Below, piece by piece: positions 9,079-16,380 of a stretch of 64,000 nucleotides of DNA; within the stretch, counting starts at the first letter, position 1, and every line of letters starts with the position of its first letter. The notes beneath the pieces are model-generated. The model did no database searches, was not told the DNA's origin, and saw nothing but the letters and a program-made list of their open reading frames with translations. Source of the DNA: Cryobacterium breve (GTDB lineage: Bacteria > Actinomycetota > Actinomycetes > Actinomycetales > Microbacteriaceae); assembly GCF_004402375.1 (NCBI RefSeq), contig NZ_SOGJ01000023.1, forward strand, positions 496,001-560,000, given 5' to 3'. The position numbers and the translations under genes are program-made.

Positions 9079-9606
9079 CTACAGGGCCACGATGGCGTGC
9101 ACGGCGGCGTCGCCGAGCCGGGTGCGGCCGACCAGATCGGTCAGCTCGAGCACAACGCCGACGCCCGTCAGCTTGTAGCCTGCTCGCTCGACGAGGCGGG
9201 CGGTGGCCGCGATGGTGCCGCCCGTGGCAAGCACGTCGTCGACGATCAGAACGCGGGCGCCCGGAGCGAGCTGACCGACCTCGAGCTCGAGGCACGCCGA
9301 GCCGTATTCGAGGTCGTACTCCTCGCTCAACACGGTGCCGGGCAGCTTGCCGCCCTTGCGCACGGCGAGCACTGCGACGTCCGCCGCGTAGCCGATGGCC
9401 GCGGCCAGCAGGAACCCGCGCGCTTCGATGCCCGCCACCGCATCGAACTCACCCTGGAACCGAGCCGCAAGCTCATCGATCAGCGACCGGAATGCGCTCG
9501 CGTCCGCGAACACGGGGTTGAGGTCGCGGAAGACTATTCCCTCTTGAGGAAAGTCCGGGTAGGACGCCAGGAGGGAGTGGACATGGGCTGCAGCGGGTGT
9601 TGGCAC
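9079..9606 (-). CDS. apt: adenine phosphoribosyltransferase
   Basis: 175-residue purine-salvage enzyme that makes AMP from adenine and PRPP. GIEARGFLLAAAIGYAADV and the PRPP-binding loop VLIVDDVLATGGTIAATA are both intact. The early FPQEGIVFRDLNPVFAD segment is diagnostic for Apt. The GTG at 9606 gives the normal length. Divergent from the carotenoid operon. Confidence 0.93.
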   Translation of the reverse strand: MPTPAAAHVHSLLASYPDFPQEGIVFRDLNPVFADASAFRSLIDELAARFQGEFDAVAGIEARGFLLAAAIGYAADVAVLAVRKGGKLPGTVLSEEYDLEYGSACLELEVGQLAPGARVLIVDDVLATGGTIAATARLVERAGYKLTGVGVVLELTDLVGRTRLGDAAVHAIVAL

Positions 9607-9701
9607 CCATTGAGCTTAAGCGCATGCCCGACGCATGCCGCACGGGCCTCCCGACGGGCCGGATTGGCCGGTTCGGACAGGGCCCCGTGCTAGCCTCGAT
9701 T

Positions 9702-9720
9702 TAGCTAATATGATTAGGTA
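9702..9720. promoter_or_regulatory. 19-bp palindromic operator upstream of the carotenoid operon
   Basis: TA-n-CTAAT-ATG-ATTAG-n-TA is symmetrical at 14 of 16 arm positions, with a perfect CTAAT/ATTAG core at 9705-9717. It lies 43 bases before the idi start in the AT-rich promoter gap shared with apt. The size and spacing fit a dimeric MarR-like repressor. In corynebacteria a MarR protein (CrtR) controls crt genes, but no marR gene lies in this window, so the binding protein is unknown. Confidence 0.6.
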
Positions 9721-9762
9721 TTTTATCCGGTATCGTGACTGAATCACCCGAAGGGATTGCTA

Positions 9763-10302
9763 ATGCGGCCGGTCGAAGTGCTTGAAGAACTGGTGGTCCT
9801 GCTGGACGAGTCCGGCCGCGAAATCGGCACGGCCCCGAAGCTCGGCGTGCACGATACGGACACCGCGCTTCACCTCGCTTTCTCCTGCCACGTTCTCAAT
9901 CACGCGGGCGAGGTCCTCGTCACCCGGCGTGCCCTGGCGAAGAAGACCTGGCCGGGCGTCTGGACCAACTCTTTCTGCGGGCATCCGCTGCCCGGGGAGG
10001 CGTTCGTGGACGCCATCGAACGCCGCGCTCGGTTCGAACTCGGACTCGAGATCACGGATCTCCGCATCACACTGCCGGACTTCCGCTACCGCGCCGTCGA
10101 CAGCAGCGGCATCGTCGAGAACGAGATCTGCCCGGTCTACGTCGCCAGCGCCACCACCGACCCGCATCCCAACGCCGACGAGGTCATGGAGTTCGCGTGG
10201 GTCGAACCCGCTGCCCTGCAGCGTTCCGTGCGTGACGCTCCCTGGGCGTTCAGCCCCTGGCTCGGCCTGCAACTGCGGGAATTGACCAGTTTCGATGCAT
10301 GA
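9763..10302 (+). CDS. idi: isopentenyl-diphosphate delta-isomerase, type 1
   Basis: Interconverts IPP and DMAPP, supplying the primer and the extra C5 units for C50 carotenoids. 179 residues with a Nudix-like fold, the catalytic Cys72 in NSFCGHP and the acidic pair in VENEICPVY (E119, E121). ATG at 9763 has AAGGG seven bases upstream. A TTG six bases earlier is less likely. First gene of the crt operon; its end overlaps crtE by 8 bases. Confidence 0.93.
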   Translation: MRPVEVLEELVVLLDESGREIGTAPKLGVHDTDTALHLAFSCHVLNHAGEVLVTRRALAKKTWPGVWTNSFCGHPLPGEAFVDAIERRARFELGLEITDLRITLPDFRYRAVDSSGIVENEICPVYVASATTDPHPNADEVMEFAWVEPAALQRSVRDAPWAFSPWLGLQLRELTSFDA

Positions 10303-11338
10303 AATCCAGACGCTCGGTGTCGCAACGGAACTGCAGCGGTTCTTTGCTGCTGCGCGCCTGCGGGCGAGTGACTACGGCGATCACTATGTAGCCCTCTGGG
10401 ACTCTCTCGAGCAGGCTAGCAGCGGGGGCAAGCGGGTGCGTCCCGCTCTCGTCCTGGCCGCGTTCACCGGTCTGGGCGGCACCGACCTCACCCTGGCCAC
10501 CCCCGTCGCGGTCAGCTTCGAGCTGCTGCACACGGCCTTCGTCATCCACGACGACGTGATCGACCATGACCTCGCCCGCCGCGGAGTGGCCAACATCGCC
10601 GGGAGGTTCACCGAGCGAGCCCTTGCCCACGGCGCCGGAGACCAGGCAGGGGCGTGGGCCGCCACCGCCGCGATCCTGGCCGGCGACCTGGCGCTCAGCG
10701 AAGCCCACCGCGCCCTCGCGATGCTTCCCGTAGAGCTCGAACTGCGCGGCCGGCTGCTCGACCTGCTCGACCGCGCGGTTTTCGTCTCGGCCGCCGGGGA
10801 ACTGGCGGACGTCACCAACGCCGCCTCGAAGCATCCGCTGACGGTGGCGCAGGTGGTTTCCACCCTGGAACAGAAGACGGCCGTCTACTCCTTCGAGGCT
10901 CCCCTGCAGGCGGGCGCCATCCTGGCCGGCGCCTCTCCGGAGGCGATCGACGTGCTCGGCTCCTACGGCCGCCTGATCGGTGTGGCCTTCCAGCTCACCG
11001 ACGACATTCTCGGCGTGTTCGGCGACCCGGAGAAGACCGGCAAGAGCATCCTCACCGATCTGCGTGAGGGCAAGCAGACGACCTTGATCGCCCACGCGGG
11101 CACCACGCCCGGCTGGGCCGAGATAGCCGCCTTCGTGGGCAAGTCGAACCTCACCGAAGAGGAAGCGGCGCTGGTGCGGGAGCGGCTGAGGGCCTGCGGC
11201 GCACTGCAGGCCGCCGACGAACTGGCCACCGACCATGCGGCCCGCGCCGTGGCAGCCCTGGATACTCCCGCCGTGCCTGCTGCCCTGCGCGAAATGCTCA
11301 CCGTGCTGGCCGGCACCGCCGTGAATCGCACTCGATGA
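10295..11338 (+). CDS. crtE: polyprenyl diphosphate synthase, GGPP-forming (CrtE)
   Basis: 347-residue head-to-tail prenyltransferase. The first aspartate-rich motif is IHDDVIDHD (D86, D87, D90, D92). The second is QLTDDILGVFGD near residue 237, and GGKRVRP lies before the first. In this operon it should make the C20 precursor for phytoene and possibly C5 donors' elongation. It is linked to crtB by an ATGA overlap. Product chain length is inferred from context. Confidence 0.9.
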   Translation: MHEIQTLGVATELQRFFAAARLRASDYGDHYVALWDSLEQASSGGKRVRPALVLAAFTGLGGTDLTLATPVAVSFELLHTAFVIHDDVIDHDLARRGVANIAGRFTERALAHGAGDQAGAWAATAAILAGDLALSEAHRALAMLPVELELRGRLLDLLDRAVFVSAAGELADVTNAASKHPLTVAQVVSTLEQKTAVYSFEAPLQAGAILAGASPEAIDVLGSYGRLIGVAFQLTDDILGVFGDPEKTGKSILTDLREGKQTTLIAHAGTTPGWAEIAAFVGKSNLTEEEAALVRERLRACGALQAADELATDHAARAVAALDTPAVPAALREMLTVLAGTAVNRTR

Positions 11339-12228
11339 AGCGCGACGTACCCGCCGAGCACACCGGCATCGCCAAGTACAACGCCGCGGCGCGGGCCAGC
11401 TCCGCAACGGTCATCGGCCATTACTCCACCTCGTTCGGCCTCGCGGCCCGGCTCCTCGCACCGCGGGTGCGTGGCCAGGTACGCACCATCTACGCCCTTG
11501 TGCGTGTGGCCGACGAGATCGTCGACGGCGCGGCCAGCCAGGCCGGTGTCAGTGTCGACGGCCAGCGAGAACTCCTGGACGCCCTCGAGCGGGAGACCAC
11601 TCAGGCCATCGTGACCGGCTTCAGCACCAACCTCGTTGTGCATGCCTTCGCGGCGACGGCGCGGGAGGCCAGGATCGACGCCAGCCTGACGAAGCCGTTC
11701 TTCGCCTCAATGCGCCGGGATCTCGACCCGTCGCCGTTCGACGCCGCAGGTGTCGCCGAATACATCTACGGTTCGGCGGAGGTCATCGGGCTGATGTGCC
11801 TGCGCTGCTTCGTTCAGGACACCCCCCGCACGAAGGAGGACCTCGAGGTGCTCGAAACCGGCGCCCGCAGCCTCGGCGCGGCCTTCCAGAAGGTCAACTT
11901 CTTGCGCGACCTGGCCGCCGACCGGGACGCCCTCGGCCGCAATTACTTTCCCGGCGTGAACCTGCTGACCATGACCGAGACGCAGAAGAACGAACTCCTC
12001 GACGACATGGACGCCGACCTGGACGCAGCCGCCCGGGTGCTGCCCATGCTCCCGGTGGGCAGCCGCCGCGCGGTCACCGCCGCACACCACCTCTTCGCCC
12101 GTCTCTCGGCGAAACTGCGAGTCACCCCCGCGCGAGCACTGATGAGCGCCCGCGTACGGGTGCCGGATCCGGAGAAATTGATGATTGCACTGACCGCATC
12201 GTTCGGACCGGGAGCGTGGAAGCGATGA
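11335..12228 (+). CDS. crtB: phytoene synthase
   Basis: 297-residue squalene/phytoene-synthase-family enzyme that condenses two GGPP to phytoene. The Asp-rich sites are YALVRVADEIVD (D60, D64) and FLRDLAADRDALGRNYFP. The start overlaps the crtE stop (ATGA) and the end overlaps crtI in the same way, so translation is coupled. Confidence 0.93.
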   Translation: MKRDVPAEHTGIAKYNAAARASSATVIGHYSTSFGLAARLLAPRVRGQVRTIYALVRVADEIVDGAASQAGVSVDGQRELLDALERETTQAIVTGFSTNLVVHAFAATAREARIDASLTKPFFASMRRDLDPSPFDAAGVAEYIYGSAEVIGLMCLRCFVQDTPRTKEDLEVLETGARSLGAAFQKVNFLRDLAADRDALGRNYFPGVNLLTMTETQKNELLDDMDADLDAAARVLPMLPVGSRRAVTAAHHLFARLSAKLRVTPARALMSARVRVPDPEKLMIALTASFGPGAWKR

Positions 12229-13829
12229 CTGCATCCGGCTCCCACACCGTCGTCATCGGCGGCGGAATCGCCGGTCTGGCCAGCGCCGCGCTTCTGGCGC
12301 GCGACGGCCACCGGGTCACGCTGTTGGAGAAGCACGCGACCCTCGGCGGCCGCGCCGGCTTCTGGGAGGTCGACGGGTTCCGGTTCGAGACCGGGCCGTC
12401 CTGGTACCTGATGCCTCAGGTGTTCGACCACTTCTACCGCCTGTTCGGCACATCCTCCGCGGAACAGCTCGACCTGACTCGGCTCGACCCCGGCTACCGG
12501 GTGTTCTTCGAGGACACGAAGGAACCGGTGGACATCGCGGCCGAGCGGGCCGACAACATCCGTCTGTTCGAGAGCCTGGAGCCGGGTGCGGGCGCGGCCC
12601 TCGACCGCTACCTCAACTCGGCCAAAGAGACGTACGACATGGCTGTGAAGCGGTTCCTGTACACGAGCTTTGCCTCCTTCACGCCCCTGCTGGTCCCGGA
12701 TGTCCTCAAGCGGCTCGGTCGGCTGGCCCGCCTGCTGCTCCAGCCGCTGGACAAGTTCGTGGCCGGCTATGTGAAGGACCACCGGCTGCGCCAGATTCTC
12801 GGCTACCCGGCGGTGTTCCTCGGCTCCTCCCCCGACCAAACCCCGTCGATGTACCACCTGATGAGCCATCTCGACATGGCAGATGGCGTGCTCTATCCCC
12901 AGGGCGGGTTCACCCGACTGATCGACAGCATCGCCGATATCGCTCGCGCCCAGGGAGTGACCGTGATCACCGAGGCGAGCGTCACCGCAATCCACACCAC
13001 CCCGGGCTCCACCACAGCCGTCGCCGGCGTCAGCTACCGCACTGCGGACGGCGCCATCGTCACTCTCGACGCTGACACCGTCGTCTCGGCCGCCGACCTG
13101 CACCACACGGAGACCGAACTGCTGCCGGCCTCCGCCCAGACTTACCCGGAGAACTACTGGCAGAAACGCGTCTCCGGCCCGGGTGCCGTGCTCGTGCTGC
13201 TCGGAATCAAGGGCGACCTGCCCGAACTGCAGCACCACAGTCTGTTCTTCACCAGAGACTGGTCCGAGAACTTCGGCCGCATCTTCGGCAAGACGACCAG
13301 TGTGCCCTCCCCTGCCTCGTTCTATGCGTGCATGCCCAGCGCGACCGACCCTGGTGTCGCCCCCGACGGCTACACGAATATGTTCCTGCTGGTGCCGATC
13401 CCGGCCGACCCGAGTCTTGGCCACGGCGGCATCAACGGTCAAGGCTCGGCCGCTATCGAGAAGGTCGCGGACGACACCATCAGGCAGCTCAGCGACTGGG
13501 CCGGCATTCCCGATCTGGCTGACCGCATCGTGGTGCGCCGCACCGTGGGGCCCGGCGACTTCGCCGACGACCTGAACTCCTGGCGCGGCGGGGCCCTCGG
13601 CCCGGCACATACCCTGCGGCAAAGCGCGTTCCTTCGCGGTTCCAACGCGTCCGCGAAGGTCGGCGGCCTGTTCTACGCCGGAGGCACCACAATTCCGGGC
13701 ATCGGACTCCCGATGTGCCTGATCAGTGCGGAAATCCTGTTGAAGCGGATCAACGGCGACACGACCACGGGCCCACTCCCGGAGCCTGCGCCGAACTCTA
13801 TGCGGACACCGCTGCCGGAAGCCCCGTGA
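12225..13829 (+). CDS. crtI: phytoene desaturase
   Basis: 534-residue FAD-dependent desaturase that introduces four double bonds in phytoene to give lycopene. The N-terminal dinucleotide fold HTVVIGGGIAGLASAALLA is followed by GGRAGFWEVDGFRFETGPSW. The C-terminal signature GGLFYAGGTTIPGIGLPMC is complete. The ATG at 12225 overlaps the crtB stop. A longer in-frame reading from 11796 runs through crtB and is not real. Confidence 0.95.
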   Translation: MTASGSHTVVIGGGIAGLASAALLARDGHRVTLLEKHATLGGRAGFWEVDGFRFETGPSWYLMPQVFDHFYRLFGTSSAEQLDLTRLDPGYRVFFEDTKEPVDIAAERADNIRLFESLEPGAGAALDRYLNSAKETYDMAVKRFLYTSFASFTPLLVPDVLKRLGRLARLLLQPLDKFVAGYVKDHRLRQILGYPAVFLGSSPDQTPSMYHLMSHLDMADGVLYPQGGFTRLIDSIADIARAQGVTVITEASVTAIHTTPGSTTAVAGVSYRTADGAIVTLDADTVVSAADLHHTETELLPASAQTYPENYWQKRVSGPGAVLVLLGIKGDLPELQHHSLFFTRDWSENFGRIFGKTTSVPSPASFYACMPSATDPGVAPDGYTNMFLLVPIPADPSLGHGGINGQGSAAIEKVADDTIRQLSDWAGIPDLADRIVVRRTVGPGDFADDLNSWRGGALGPAHTLRQSAFLRGSNASAKVGGLFYAGGTTIPGIGLPMCLISAEILLKRINGDTTTGPLPEPAPNSMRTPLPEAP

Positions 13830-13859
13830 CTCCGGAAACACTGTGATCGGGGAAGCGCT

Positions 13860-14219
13860 GTGACGTTCGCGTACCTGCTGACGTTGCTCCTGAGCCTCGG
13901 GGCGATGGTGCTGCTCGACCGTCGGTTCCGGCTGTTCTTCTGGCGAAGCCCGGCGCAGGCATCCATCGTGCTCACCGTCGGGCTCGCCTACTTCCTGATC
14001 TGGGACCTCTTCGGCATCGGCCTCGGCATCTTCTACCGCGGCGAAACCACCCTGATGACCGGCCTGCAGCTTGCCCCGGAGCTGCCCGTGGAGGAATTCT
14101 TCTTCCTCACCTTCCTCTGCTACCTCACCATGAACGCCGTGCAGGGAGCACGCCTGTTGCTGGCGGCGCGAGCTGTCCACGCATCCCGCCCCGGGATCGA
14201 TAAGGGGACGCACGGATGA
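13860..14219 (+). CDS. crtYe: lycopene cyclase subunit CrtYe
   Basis: 119-residue membrane protein with three hydrophobic segments and the heterodimeric-cyclase motif LAPELPVEEFFFLTFLCYL. Pairs with CrtYf to cyclise the C50 precursor. GTG start at 13860 after a 30-base gap from crtI. The stop overlaps crtYf by 4 bases. Assignment as Ye rather than Yf follows from order and the PVEEFFF motif. Confidence 0.88.
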   Translation: MTFAYLLTLLLSLGAMVLLDRRFRLFFWRSPAQASIVLTVGLAYFLIWDLFGIGLGIFYRGETTLMTGLQLAPELPVEEFFFLTFLCYLTMNAVQGARLLLAARAVHASRPGIDKGTHG

Positions 14220-14524
14220 CCTACCTCCTCCTGAACACCCTCTTCCTCGGCCTGGCGACGGTCGTGTTCCTCGTGGCCGTGCGCCGCGGCCGGCTCTCCC
14301 GGCGCGGCATCGCGGCCACCGGGATCGCCCTGGCCGTCGTGCTCGTGCTGACTGCCGTTTTCGACAGCATCATGATCGGTGTCGGACTGGTCGATTACGA
14401 TCCCACCAGGATCGTCGGGCTGCGCATCGGCCTGGCCCCGATCGAAGACTTCGCCTATCCCGTGGGGGCAGCTCTCCTGCTGCCCTCGGTCTGGGCCCTG
14501 CTGGAAAGAAAGACGAATGACTGA
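14216..14524 (+). CDS. crtYf: lycopene cyclase subunit CrtYf
   Basis: 102-residue partner subunit with three membrane segments. It carries FDSIMIGVGLVDYD and the motif GLAPIEDFAYPVGAALLLPS, matching the second half of bacterial split lycopene cyclases. The start overlaps crtYe (ATGA) and the stop overlaps crtEb by 8 bases. Confidence 0.88.
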   Translation: MTYLLLNTLFLGLATVVFLVAVRRGRLSRRGIAATGIALAVVLVLTAVFDSIMIGVGLVDYDPTRIVGLRIGLAPIEDFAYPVGAALLLPSVWALLERKTND

Positions 14525-15419
14525 GACCCGCACCCCGCCACTGTGGAAGACCCGTCAGGTTCTGCTCTCGTCGCGGCCGCTGAGCTGGATCAATACGGCC
14601 TTCCCCTTCGCTGCCGCCTACGTCGTGACGACCGGCCGGGTGGACGCCCTGCTGGTGGTGGGCACCCTGTTCTTCCTGATCCCCTACAACCTGCTGATGT
14701 ACGGCATCAACGACGTATTCGACTACGAGTCCGACCTGCGGAACCCGCGCAAGGGCGGCGTGGAGGGGGCCATGCTCGACCCGGGTCTGCACCGCACGGT
14801 GCTCGTCTCCGGGATCGTGACGGCGCTGCCCCTGCTCGTGGCGATGCTCGTGTTCGCCGGGGCGGAGCATCCGTCGTCGTGGTTCGTCCTGGCCGTGAGC
14901 CTGTTCGCCGTGGCCGCGTATTCCGTTCCGGGCCTTCGGTTCAAGGAACGCCCGATCGTCGACTCGATCACGTCGAGCACGCACTTCGTCAGCCCCGCCG
15001 TCTACGGGCTTGCGGTGGCCGGGGCCGTCGTGACGCCCGGCCTGCTGGCCCTGCTCGCCGCATTCTTCCTTTGGGGCATGGCCAGCCACGCCTTCGGCGC
15101 GGTGCAGGATGTCGTGCCCGACCGGGAGGGCGGCATCGCCTCGATCGCAACCGCGCTCGGCGCCGCACGCACCGTGCGCCTAGCGATCACGTTCTGGGCT
15201 CTGGCCGGCGTGCTCATGCTCTTCACCGGCTGGCCCGGGCTGTTGGCCTCTGTGCTCGCGGTGCCATACATCCTGGCGGCCTGGCCATTCAGGTCGGTGA
15301 CCGACGAGCGAGCCGAGACGGCGAATGCGGGCTGGAAGCGGTTTCTCTGGCTCAACTTCCTGACCGGCTTCCTCGTGACCATGTTGCTGATCGCCTGGGT
15401 GATGCTCGGACCGTTCTAG
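14517..15419 (+). CDS. crtEb: lycopene elongase (UbiA-type prenyltransferase)
   Basis: 300-residue polytopic prenyltransferase that adds C5 units to lycopene on the way to C50 carotenoids such as decaprenoxanthin. Both Mg-diphosphate motifs are visible: GINDVFDYESDLRNPRKGG and AVQDVVPDREGGIAS. About eight membrane segments. ATG at 14517 is preferred over an earlier in-frame start because it matches the usual N-terminus. Last gene of the operon. Confidence 0.92.
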   Translation: MTETRTPPLWKTRQVLLSSRPLSWINTAFPFAAAYVVTTGRVDALLVVGTLFFLIPYNLLMYGINDVFDYESDLRNPRKGGVEGAMLDPGLHRTVLVSGIVTALPLLVAMLVFAGAEHPSSWFVLAVSLFAVAAYSVPGLRFKERPIVDSITSSTHFVSPAVYGLAVAGAVVTPGLLALLAAFFLWGMASHAFGAVQDVVPDREGGIASIATALGAARTVRLAITFWALAGVLMLFTGWPGLLASVLAVPYILAAWPFRSVTDERAETANAGWKRFLWLNFLTGFLVTMLLIAWVMLGPF

Positions 15420-15429
15420 CGGCGGGCAG

Positions 15430-15462
15430 TTCTGGTCGTTCTGGTCGTTCTGGTCGTTCTGG
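15430..15462. repeat. 9-bp tandem repeat TTCTGGTCG x3.7
   Basis: Three perfect copies of TTCTGGTCG plus TTCTGG, in the 74-base gap between crtEb and the S4-protein gene. No stem-loop terminator is evident there, so the repeat may simply be slippage-derived filler. Confidence 0.9.
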
Positions 15463-15493
15463 CAGGCGGGCCGGCGGGACGTAGAGTCGAAGG

Positions 15494-15895
15494 ATGGAAC
15501 CATTGACCACCGCCCGCGTTGACAGCTGGACCTGGGCCGTGCGCATGTTCAAGACCCGCTCCCAGGCGACGGCCGCCTGCCGGGCGGGACATGTGAAGGT
15601 CAATGGGGAGCGCGCCAAGTCCGCGCAGACCGTGCGCGTCGGCGACGAGGTGAGGGTGCGGATCAGCGGTTTCGATCGGATCCTGGTCGTGTCGAAGATC
15701 ATGGTCAAACGGGTCAGCGCGCCGGTCGCGGCGGAGTGCTTCGTTGACAGGACACCCCCACCGCCCCCGCGTGAAGAGGTAGCGCTACTTCCGATGCGGG
15801 ACCGGGGCGCCGGCCGCCCCACCAAGCGCGAGCGTCGCGAGATCGACAAGCTGCGCGCGCCAGAGACGTTGCCGCGGGACCCCGACGACGAGTAG
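15494..15895 (+). CDS. S4-domain RNA-binding protein, Hsp15 (HslR)-like
   Basis: 133 residues. The S4 fold (about 8-65) is TARVDSWTWAVRMFKTRSQA followed by ACRAGHVKVNGERAKSAQTVRVGDEVRV, as in HslR, which binds free 50S subunits carrying nascent chains. The tail is basic and proline-rich (PPPPPREE, GRPTKRERREIDKLRA), also typical of the actinobacterial group. ATG at 15494. Confidence 0.85.
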   Translation: MEPLTTARVDSWTWAVRMFKTRSQATAACRAGHVKVNGERAKSAQTVRVGDEVRVRISGFDRILVVSKIMVKRVSAPVAAECFVDRTPPPPPREEVALLPMRDRGAGRPTKRERREIDKLRAPETLPRDPDDE

Positions 15896-15923
15896 GCGGC
15901 AAGCTGTGCGTGCCTGCGCGCGG

Positions 15924-15952
15924 GTGCACGTGCGCGTGCGCGCGCGTGCGCG
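15924..15952. repeat. 29-base alternating purine-pyrimidine run
   Basis: Strict purine/pyrimidine alternation, almost all G/C with two T and one A steps, immediately left of the 108-bp inverted repeat. Such runs favour left-handed DNA under negative supercoiling. No other function is visible. Confidence 0.6.
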
Positions 15953-15953
15953 G

Positions 15954-16061
15954 GTGGCCAACTCAGGACATCCGTCGCCCGGGTCGCGCGGCAGCCGCGG
16001 ACCAGTGCGGGACCCGGCACGGATGTCCGAACCACCCGGACGGATCTCCTGAGTTGGCCAC
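15954..16061. repeat. 108-bp inverted-repeat element with 22-base arms
   Basis: Left arm 15954-15975 and right arm 16040-16061 are reverse complements at 21 of 22 positions. Outer ends read GTGGCCAACTCAGGA and TCCTGAGTTGGCCAC. A nested pair, GGACATCCG (15966-15974) and CGGATGTCC (16019-16027), allows an alternative fold. No ORF is inside. It lies in the 485-base gap between two convergent genes, 29 bases before the first 86-bp element. Could be a small non-autonomous mobile element or a bidirectional terminator. Confidence 0.75.
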
Positions 16062-16090
16062 GCGACGAACCAATCGAACCGTGGGCCTGC

Positions 16091-16176
16091 CGAACGAATT
16101 CGACGGTCATTCTGGCGGAATCGCACCTAAAACGTCCAACAGTCCCGCATGCCGGTGAAATCTCCGTCGAATTGGT
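16091..16176. repeat. 86-bp dispersed inverted-repeat element, copy 1
   Basis: Begins CGAACGAATTCGACGG and ends TCTCCGTCGAATTGGT. AATTCGACGG (16097-16106) pairs with CCGTCGAATT (16164-16173). The same ends at exactly the same spacing recur at 35812 and 62911. The middle about 54 bases are largely different. From 16177 to the next gene at 16381 I see nothing. Confidence 0.85.
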
Positions 16177-16380
16177 GAGTAGCGGGCCGGGTACGGTCAG
16201 GCGAGCGTGGCGTCGACGCCGGGAAGTCGCCAGCGCCGAGATTCGGATCGAGCCCGGCCATTCCGGCTCACTCCGCGCCGAGTAGGTCAGCCCGGTCGGC
16301 GGAGTCCCGGCGCAACGCGTTTCGATCTGGTGCATGACCGCCGCCGGGAGACCGTTCGGGCCGCCTCCGACCACGTGCAC

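Noticed and set aside
11943-14213. 756-codon open frame on minus across crtB/crtI/crtYe
   Set aside because: It is antisense to well-recognised crt genes, rich in Gly/Arg/Glu/His as expected for the complement of high-GC coding DNA, and has no domain.
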